Below are positions 58,880 through 64,000 of a DNA stretch of 64,000 bases, in pieces. The translations under genes were made by a program, and so were the position numbers. Position 1 is the first letter of the stretch; each line of letters opens with the position of its first letter. Source of the DNA: CBDFHB01 sp965250115 (GTDB lineage: Bacteria; Acidobacteriota; Vicinamibacteria; Marinacidobacterales; SMYC01); contig CBDFNJ010000002.1 in the NCBI GenBank assembly GCA_965250115.1, positions 3,162,001-3,226,000 of the forward strand. Direction: 5' to 3'. Under the pieces are notes generated by a model. It did no database searches, was not told the DNA's origin, and saw nothing but the letters and a program-made list of their open reading frames with translations.

Positions 58880-60304
58880 ATGACCATGAGCTACCACATG
58901 TCTCCCGACGAGTTTCGTCTTTGGGGTCACCGTATCATCGATTGGATCGCCGACTATCGGGAGAACGTCACAGACTACCCGGTCCTCTCGCAGGTTCAAC
59001 CTGGCGAGATTCGAAAAGCTCTTCCGGCCAAGCCGCCGATAGAGGGAGAGTCCTTCGAAGCCATGCTGCGCGACGTCGAGCGGATCGTCCTCCCGGGGCT
59101 GACCCACTGGCAGTCGCCGAACTTCTTCGCCTATTTTCCTTCCAATTCCTCGGAGCCCGCCGTACTGGGTGACCTCTTGTCGTCAGGGCTCGGCGCCCAA
59201 GGCATGATCTGGGCAACGAGCCCGGCCTGCACAGAGCTCGAGACCCACGTGCTCGACTGGCTCGTGGACATGCTCGCTCTTCCCGAGACCTTCAAGTCCA
59301 GTGGAGACGGCGGCGGCGTGATTCAAGACACCGCCTCGAGCGCAACTCTCTGTGCTCTACTGGCGGCGCGAGAGCGGGCCACGGAACTCGAGAGCAACAG
59401 GGCAGGAGTGCGTCAGCCGCTCGTCGCCTATACGTCGAAACACGCCCACTCCTCGATAGAGAAAGCCTGCAAGATCGCAGGAATCGGCAAAGACAACCTT
59501 CGTCTCGTCGAAGTCGATGCCGAATTCGCAATGTCGTCGCAGGCACTCTCGAGGCGAATCGCCGACGACAGGAAAGAAGGAAGGATACCTTTCTTCGTCA
59601 CCGCGGCGGTCGGAACGACGTCCTCGCTCGCCGTCGATCCGGTCGAAGCCATAGGACGAATCTGCTCGAAGGAGAAAATCTGGCTGCACGTCGACGCGGC
59701 CATGGCGGGGACCGCGGCGCTTTGTCCGGAGTTTCGCCGCATTCACGACGGACTTCATTTAGCGGACAGTTACACGTTCAACCCGCACAAATGGATGTTT
59801 ACCACCTTCGACTGCAACTGCTTCTACGTCCCCGACCGACGAGCCCTGACTGACGCCCTCACGATCCTGCCCGAGTACCTCCGCAATGACGCGACGAGCT
59901 CGGGCGAGGTCATCGACTATCGCGACTGGCACATTCAGCTCGGCCGCCGTTTTCGCGCACTCAAACTCTGGTTTGTCATCCGCCACTATGGCGTCCGAGG
60001 GCTTCAGCACCACATTCGCCGTCACGTCGAGCTCGCGCAAGAGTTCGCCGATTGGGTGCGCGAAGACGAACGCTTCGAGATCGCAGCACCCGTTCTCCTC
60101 AATCTCGTCTGCTTTCGACACAGCGGAGGCGACGAGGTCAATGAACCTCTCCTGAAGCGACTGAACGAGAGCGGCAAACTCTACCTGACGCATACCAAGC
60201 TCGATGGGAAGTTCACGCTTCGATTGAGCGTGGGACAGACGAGAACGGAGCGGGAGCACGTGAGGGCGGCCTGGGAACAGATTCAGGCCGCGGCACCGAG
60301 GTAA
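58880..60304 (+). CDS. PLP-dependent amino-acid decarboxylase (group II, aromatic type)
   Basis: 474 aa. PLP lysine K304 in FNPHKWMFTTFDC, PLP-stacking H190 in YTSKHAHSSIEKA, Asp in WLHVDAAMAGTAA, and an N-terminal HWQSPNFFAYFPSNSS. Best match by eye is aromatic L-amino-acid (dopa/tryptophan/tyrosine) decarboxylase or phenylacetaldehyde synthase. The substrate cannot be settled. Twelve bases behind the acyl-CoA dehydrogenase, so probably the same transcript. Confidence 0.9.
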   Translation: MTMSYHMSPDEFRLWGHRIIDWIADYRENVTDYPVLSQVQPGEIRKALPAKPPIEGESFEAMLRDVERIVLPGLTHWQSPNFFAYFPSNSSEPAVLGDLLSSGLGAQGMIWATSPACTELETHVLDWLVDMLALPETFKSSGDGGGVIQDTASSATLCALLAARERATELESNRAGVRQPLVAYTSKHAHSSIEKACKIAGIGKDNLRLVEVDAEFAMSSQALSRRIADDRKEGRIPFFVTAAVGTTSSLAVDPVEAIGRICSKEKIWLHVDAAMAGTAALCPEFRRIHDGLHLADSYTFNPHKWMFTTFDCNCFYVPDRRALTDALTILPEYLRNDATSSGEVIDYRDWHIQLGRRFRALKLWFVIRHYGVRGLQHHIRRHVELAQEFADWVREDERFEIAAPVLLNLVCFRHSGGDEVNEPLLKRLNESGKLYLTHTKLDGKFTLRLSVGQTRTEREHVRAAWEQIQAAAPR

Positions 60305-60375
60305 GGGTAGAATGGTGTCGCGATGAACGACTGCGAGAGCGTCGGTTTTTTTCGCGAGAATCTAGTCGCGAATGG

Positions 60376-61374
60376 ATGCGTCCGGGAGGCACCGATCCGG
60401 TGACGCCACGCCGAGCTCTCGCACCAACGGCCGAAGAGATTGAAGCGGCGAGGAGGCGCGTTTCGGGCCACGTACATCGGACGCCGCTTTTGTCTTCCCG
60501 ATCGCTGGGCGTGCGTAGCGGCTTCCCCGTTTGGTTGAAGGCAGAGAACCTACAGAAGACGGGCTCCTTCAAAGCACGGGGCGCCTTCAACAAGGTCCTG
60601 TCGCTCCCCAAGGGAGAACGAGACCGCGGGGTGATCACGGCCTCCGCCGGAAACAACGGCCAGGCGGTCGCCTATGTGGCGTCTCACGAGGGGATCCCGG
60701 GCTACGTCGTCATGCCCGAGGGAGCGAACCCGAGCAAGGTGGCCGCGGTCCGCGAATATGGCGCGGAAGCGATTCTTCACGGAGAGTACTGGGACGACGC
60801 TTATGCACGTTCCGTCGAGATCGCGCGCGAGAAGGCGCTCACCTATGTGCATCCGTTCAAGGACCGGGACATCATGGCGGGCCAGGCGACAATCGCGTTG
60901 GAGATCCTGGAGGATCTACCCGACGTCGGAGCCGTTATCGTGCCTATCGGAGGCGGTGGGCTCGCGGGCGGAATCGGCACCGCCCTGAAGCAGAAGCGCC
61001 CCGCAATCCGCGTCATCGGTGTCGAACCGACCGGCGCCGCCAACATGGCTTTGAGCCGGAAGCTTGGGCGGGCCACCGATCTCGACGTCGTGGAGACCAT
61101 CGCGGATGGCCTCGCCACCAAGAAGACCGACCCCGAAGTATTCGCCGTTGTGAACGAGGTCGTGGACGACTTCGTCACCGTCACGGACGACGAGATTCGA
61201 GCCGCCATTCTCTTCCTGCTGGAGCGCGCCAAGCTCCTCGCGGAAACTGGGGGAGCCGCGGCCGCGGCCGCGCTCCTGTCGGGAAAAGTCAGGCTCGACT
61301 CCGGAACGAAGATCGTCGCCCTCGTTTGTGGGGGTAACTACGACGTCTCCGGTCAGCTGGAGCTACTCGTTTGA
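60376..61374 (+). CDS. threonine/serine dehydratase (catabolic type)
   Basis: 332 aa. PLP lysine in LQKTGSFKARGAFNK, phosphate-binding Gly loop IGGGGLAGGIG, and a C-terminal GGNYDVS. No ACT domain, so it is not feedback-inhibited IlvA; it matches the catabolic TdcB type. It converts threonine to 2-oxobutyrate and ammonia. A GTG at 60400 (VTPRRALAPTAEE) with GGAGG nearby is an alternative start. Convergent with the D-threonine aldolase-like gene, ten bases apart. Confidence 0.92.
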   Translation: MRPGGTDPVTPRRALAPTAEEIEAARRRVSGHVHRTPLLSSRSLGVRSGFPVWLKAENLQKTGSFKARGAFNKVLSLPKGERDRGVITASAGNNGQAVAYVASHEGIPGYVVMPEGANPSKVAAVREYGAEAILHGEYWDDAYARSVEIAREKALTYVHPFKDRDIMAGQATIALEILEDLPDVGAVIVPIGGGGLAGGIGTALKQKRPAIRVIGVEPTGAANMALSRKLGRATDLDVVETIADGLATKKTDPEVFAVVNEVVDDFVTVTDDEIRAAILFLLERAKLLAETGGAAAAAALLSGKVRLDSGTKIVALVCGGNYDVSGQLELLV

Positions 61375-61384
61375 GCGCGTAGTC

Positions 61385-62512
61385 TCACCAACCTCGAACG
61401 GGTTTCCACTCGTCGACGAGCTGCTCGTTGCGGACGACGTAATAACGCTCGAATAGGGCGGCGGTGAGGCAGGAGTGGTTCGGCAAAATCCGAAGCCGAG
61501 CTCCGACTGGCAAGGCCTCGAAATCGGAGGCGACCGCGCCCGCGATCTTGCCATGTTCCTGAGAGAGAGAATGCACGCGCAAGTGTCGGAGCACTCCCCG
61601 ACCCGCGACGTCGGTGACTACTCCGTAGCCGCAGCGAGGCTCCATATGCGTCGGTCCCTGATCCTTCGACAACGCAAGAGCTCCCGCATCGACGAGAAGC
61701 TCCCCTCGTGCCGGATAGTGCCCCAGAATCGTCGTAAGAACCGAAAAGGCCACGTTCTCCGTCGAACAACTCCCGACCGTCGACTGGAATCGATCGAAGA
61801 AGACGTAATTGCCCGGCCGTGCTTCCGTGACCCCCTCGAGAGACTCGGCCACCGCCATCGTGGGCGTCGAGCCGACGCTTACTTCCGGAGGCGGGGCGCC
61901 GGCGCTCCTCAGCCTCTCTGCGAATTTCACCATGACCGAACGCTCTTGCTCCGCCACCGCTCGAATCTCCCCCTGGTTCTTGCCGTCATAGGAGTGACCC
62001 GCATGCGTCAAAATGCCGCGAAATGAGACGTGGCTCGAGTCGCGCATCCTCACCGCAAGACCGATACTTCTGTCGCTCTCGGGATCGACGCCGGCGCGGT
62101 GGTAGCCGCAGTCCACCTTCAGGTAGGCGGAGAGCTCGAGTCGCTTCGCCCGAGCGCATGCTTCCATTTCTCGGAATGTCGCTTCTTGATCGACGAGCAG
62201 GTGCAGCGCCGCTAGCGAGCGGCTGAGCTCCGCCGCCTCTTCCAGACGCTGAATCGCGATCGGCACGGCGTAGGCGATGTCGCGAAATCCAGCTTTCGCG
62301 TAGTGACGCGCCTCCGCGAGAGTCGACACCGTAATACCTCCGAAGTGGCCGCGTACTTGAAGGCGAGCGCCCTCGACCGTCTTGTGGGTCTTTACGTGGG
62401 GCCTCAATTTGGCTCCGAGCCGACTCATCTTGTCCGACATCCCGGAGGTGTTCGCCTCGACCCGTTCGAGATCGACAAGGGCTGCGGGGGTCGAAATCGA
62501 TTGTTCGAGCAT
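61385..62512 (-). CDS. D-threonine aldolase / D-serine dehydratase-like PLP enzyme
   Basis: 375 aa from ATG 62512 (MLEQSISTPAALVDLERVEAN). Fold-type III (alanine racemase-like) barrel: PLP lysine in RPHVKTHKT, ILTHAGHSYDG, and the metal-binding tail LRILPNHSCLTAALF (His and Cys ligands). The family splits D-threonine to glycine and acetaldehyde or dehydrates D-serine. Next to threonine dehydratase, which supports a role in hydroxy-amino-acid breakdown. Confidence 0.9.
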   Translation of the reverse strand: MLEQSISTPAALVDLERVEANTSGMSDKMSRLGAKLRPHVKTHKTVEGARLQVRGHFGGITVSTLAEARHYAKAGFRDIAYAVPIAIQRLEEAAELSRSLAALHLLVDQEATFREMEACARAKRLELSAYLKVDCGYHRAGVDPESDRSIGLAVRMRDSSHVSFRGILTHAGHSYDGKNQGEIRAVAEQERSVMVKFAERLRSAGAPPPEVSVGSTPTMAVAESLEGVTEARPGNYVFFDRFQSTVGSCSTENVAFSVLTTILGHYPARGELLVDAGALALSKDQGPTHMEPRCGYGVVTDVAGRGVLRHLRVHSLSQEHGKIAGAVASDFEALPVGARLRILPNHSCLTAALFERYYVVRNEQLVDEWKPVRGW

Positions 62513-62841
62513 GCCCGAGCATATCAAAAGGGTATATTTCGCGTCGGGAATGACCCGGCCTCCACCTTTGTTTCGCACGGACCAGATCATGCAAATTGAA
62601 ATGATCTGCAATAGGCAAAAGCCTACATGAGCCTCTCGTGACCTGTAGGGACGACCCAACACAATTCCCAGAAACGAACACCCTTCACGAGCCGGTCACG
62701 GGCGGTCGTCAACCTGCGAGGAACCGCAACATGGCTCATTGAAATAGTTTAGACGCGATCTTCGTCACTCGGTCGAAATAGGCCTGGGAATGGAACGCAT
62801 CTTGTAATAAGGGCCCTATCGCCGGAAAAGGAGTTACTGCC
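62513..62841. other. 329-bp intergenic region between divergent genes
   Basis: No convincing gene on either strand. It holds an 8-bp palindrome (62583-62608), a small hairpin TAGGC-AAAA-GCCTA (62612-62625) and, near its right end, AAGGAG for the PilZ gene and a TGTAAT box about 45 bases before the start. A clear -35 was not found. Confidence 0.6.
62583..62608. repeat. palindrome CAGATCAT-N10-ATGATCTG
   Basis: Perfect 8-bp arms, 70 bases upstream of the D-threonine aldolase-like start. It may be an operator or a small hairpin; it lacks the T-run of a terminator. Confidence 0.5.
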
Positions 62842-63414
62842 ATGGCTGCGTTACAAGCTCATATCTACGACGTTTTCAAGCAGTACTCGCGCCTCTACCA
62901 AACACGAAACGCGTCTGGTGGTCAGCTTAGCGCCGAGATGCAGAGGGAATGGGTCGAGGTGACCTTCACGCTCGACAGCATCTTCTCCGGACTCTATAGT
63001 CCCGATACCAAGCCCTTCGATCACGCCGCCCCCGCAGGCCCCAAGCTCAAGAACAAGCTACCGGTCGAGTTCCTTCGCGTTCCGGCCGAGGCCGATGTCC
63101 TGTGTGAGACCCGGGACAATTTTTTCTCCGGCAAGCTCACCGACATCAGTGTCGGGAGCGCTTACGTGCACTCTCCCATTCCCTTCAGGATCGACTCGCC
63201 TGTCAGGCTCACGTTCTGCACGTTTCGTGACCGCGAGCCGCTCGAGCTCGAAGGGCGCATCGCCTGGAACAACCCTGGGGGCGTGCGCAAGCAGACGTTT
63301 CCAGCGGGTGCTGGCATTCAGTTCACTGAATGCGACAACCGGAGTCATTCTCAGCTTCAAGACTACGTCTACGAGCTCGTCGAGGAGACTCTCTCCCGCG
63401 CGAACTTGATCTAA
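62842..63414 (+). CDS. PilZ-like domain protein
   Basis: 190 aa. Residues 1-60 are a helical N-terminus; the PilZ-like beta-barrel runs from about 73 (VEFLRVPAEADVLCETRDN) with the FFSGKLTDISVGSAYVHS strand. The c-di-GMP motifs are imperfect: RxxxR reads RVPAE and D/NxSxxG reads DISVGS. It therefore may not bind c-di-GMP. Strong AAGGAG site upstream. Gene of a signalling family, role unknown; 24 bp before DUF456. Confidence 0.75.
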   Translation: MAALQAHIYDVFKQYSRLYQTRNASGGQLSAEMQREWVEVTFTLDSIFSGLYSPDTKPFDHAAPAGPKLKNKLPVEFLRVPAEADVLCETRDNFFSGKLTDISVGSAYVHSPIPFRIDSPVRLTFCTFRDREPLELEGRIAWNNPGGVRKQTFPAGAGIQFTECDNRSHSQLQDYVYELVEETLSRANLI

Positions 63415-63438
63415 CTCACCTGGTAGAATGGCCGGGTC

Positions 63439-63921
63439 ATGTTTCCCGGCCTCATGGTGCTCGTCGCGATCCTGATGATTGTCGGGGTCGTGGGCTCCGC
63501 TCTTCCCATCGTTCCGGGTACGCCCTTGATTCTCCTCGGCGCTCTTCTCTACGCCTTCGCGACAGACTTCCAACCCGTTGATGGTTGGCGCTTGCTGGTT
63601 CTCGCCGGGCTGACGGCCCTCGCCTATGCACTCGATTACCTTTCGGGCGCTCTCGGGGCGCGCAAGCTCGGCGGAAGTCGCTGGGCGATGCTCGGCGCGC
63701 TTCTCGGGGGCCTCGTCGGCGTCTTCTTCGGCCTGGTCGGCATCATTTTAGGCCCGATCGTCGGAGCGGTCGGCGCGGAGCTCGTCTATCGGAAGGAAAT
63801 CAGGGCTGGCCTCAAGAGCGGGCTCGGAGCCGTCGTCGGAATGCTCCTCGGCGTGGTCGCGAAGCTGTCGGTTGCGGTTATCATGGTCGGACTCTTCACG
63901 TTCTGGGCGTTTCGTGGGTAA
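63439..63921 (+). CDS. DUF456 membrane protein
   Basis: 160 aa. Four or so hydrophobic segments (LMVLVAILMIVGVVGSALPI, PLILLGALLYAFATD, LGALLGGLVGVFFGLVGII, VVGMLLGVVAKLSVAVIMV). The 'G.lP.iPG.pLi..G.l.ya' beginning and the Gly-rich 'G..LG...G.ffgp.GiilGP..Ga' middle are DUF456 marks. Function unknown. Confidence 0.85.
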   Translation: MFPGLMVLVAILMIVGVVGSALPIVPGTPLILLGALLYAFATDFQPVDGWRLLVLAGLTALAYALDYLSGALGARKLGGSRWAMLGALLGGLVGVFFGLVGIILGPIVGAVGAELVYRKEIRAGLKSGLGAVVGMLLGVVAKLSVAVIMVGLFTFWAFRG

Positions 63922-64000
63922 TGAGGATGTCCGACGAAGGCTCGTATCACGCTTGGATGGGTGCCGCGATCGAACAGGCCCAGAAGTCCTGGTCCGAGGG
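63921..64000 (+). CDS. probable tRNA adenosine deaminase TadA, N-terminal fragment
   Basis: The ATG shares a base with the DUF456 stop (TAATG). The visible 26 residues (MRMSDEGSYHAWMGAAIEQA, then QKSWSEG) match the usual TadA opening helix 'WM..AL.eA..A...GE.PVGA', cut by the window edge. The catalytic HAE/PCxxC motifs lie outside. Tentative; an ATG two codons on is an alternative start. Confidence 0.5.
   Translation, partial: MRMSDEGSYHAWMGAAIEQAQKSWSE

Overview
This is a GC-rich chromosomal window from a Gram-negative (diderm) bacterium: it encodes outer-membrane assembly (bamA, ompH/skp), lipid A synthesis (lpxA, lpxI, fabZ), Lol-type lipoprotein export, an Mla/MCE lipid transporter and TonB-type proteins. 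The mix of DUF4388 (PATAN) proteins, the fab/rpmF/DUF177 cluster, class I-type LysS, a cyanobacterial/plant-length IspH and many small uncharacterised membrane proteins fits Acidobacteriota or a neighbouring phylum best. That placement is an inference from gene content, not from a marker tree.

Layout. 1-0.7 kb: the end of a TPR protein coupled to an unlisted 59-aa zinc-ribbon gene. 0.7-8.9 kb (minus strand): one long operon behind a clear promoter at 8891-8918, DUF177-rpmF-fabD-fabG-acpP-fabF-HDAC-VOC-M20 peptidase. Its VOC gene is split by an IS256-family element with visible inverted repeats and an 8-bp target duplication. 9-15.2 kb (minus): tonB-like/SpoIID-lipoprotein/DUF4388/46-aa membrane peptide/miaA/hfq behind a promoter at 15187-15215. 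15.2-21.5 kb (minus): bamA-ompH-fabZ-lpxA-lpxI-Gfo/Idh, with no lpxD between ompH and fabZ. 21.5-33 kb (minus): clpC; then VanZ and two small membrane genes, a thiolase/3-hydroxyacyl-CoA dehydrogenase/enoyl-CoA hydratase trio, ribH-nusB-lysS and lolC/E-lolD in tightly overlapping runs; and upp.

33-40.6 kb (plus, with hpt and a second TonB-like gene on minus) is a nucleoside salvage and catabolism island: pyrimidine-nucleoside phosphorylase, CNT transporter, purine-nucleoside phosphorylase, cytidine deaminase, hypoxanthine phosphoribosyltransferase, RpiB, DeoC and an orphan NarL-type regulator. RpiB and DeoC both carry N-terminal extensions that resemble enzymes of bacterial microcompartments, although no shell gene is visible. 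40.6-48.8 kb is an accessory, partly decaying zone. It has selenium-dependent molybdenum-hydroxylase maturation genes (a MocA-XdhC fusion and YqeC), an exported protein-isoaspartate methyltransferase, an IS200-type element, two lipoproteins, a frameshifted ssnA-like amidohydrolase and a response regulator with an in-frame stop.

48.8-64 kb returns to housekeeping: mlaE-mlaF-mlaD (MlaD has five exact 34-residue repeats), uvrB with a leaderless-looking start inside nested inverted repeats, ferredoxin, and ispH. Then comes an amino-acid catabolism block (fused E1 alpha-beta 2-oxoacid dehydrogenase, acyl-CoA dehydrogenase, aromatic amino-acid decarboxylase-like enzyme, threonine dehydratase, D-threonine aldolase-like enzyme), a PilZ-like protein, DUF456 and the first codons of a probable tadA. 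I saw no rRNA, tRNA or CRISPR array.
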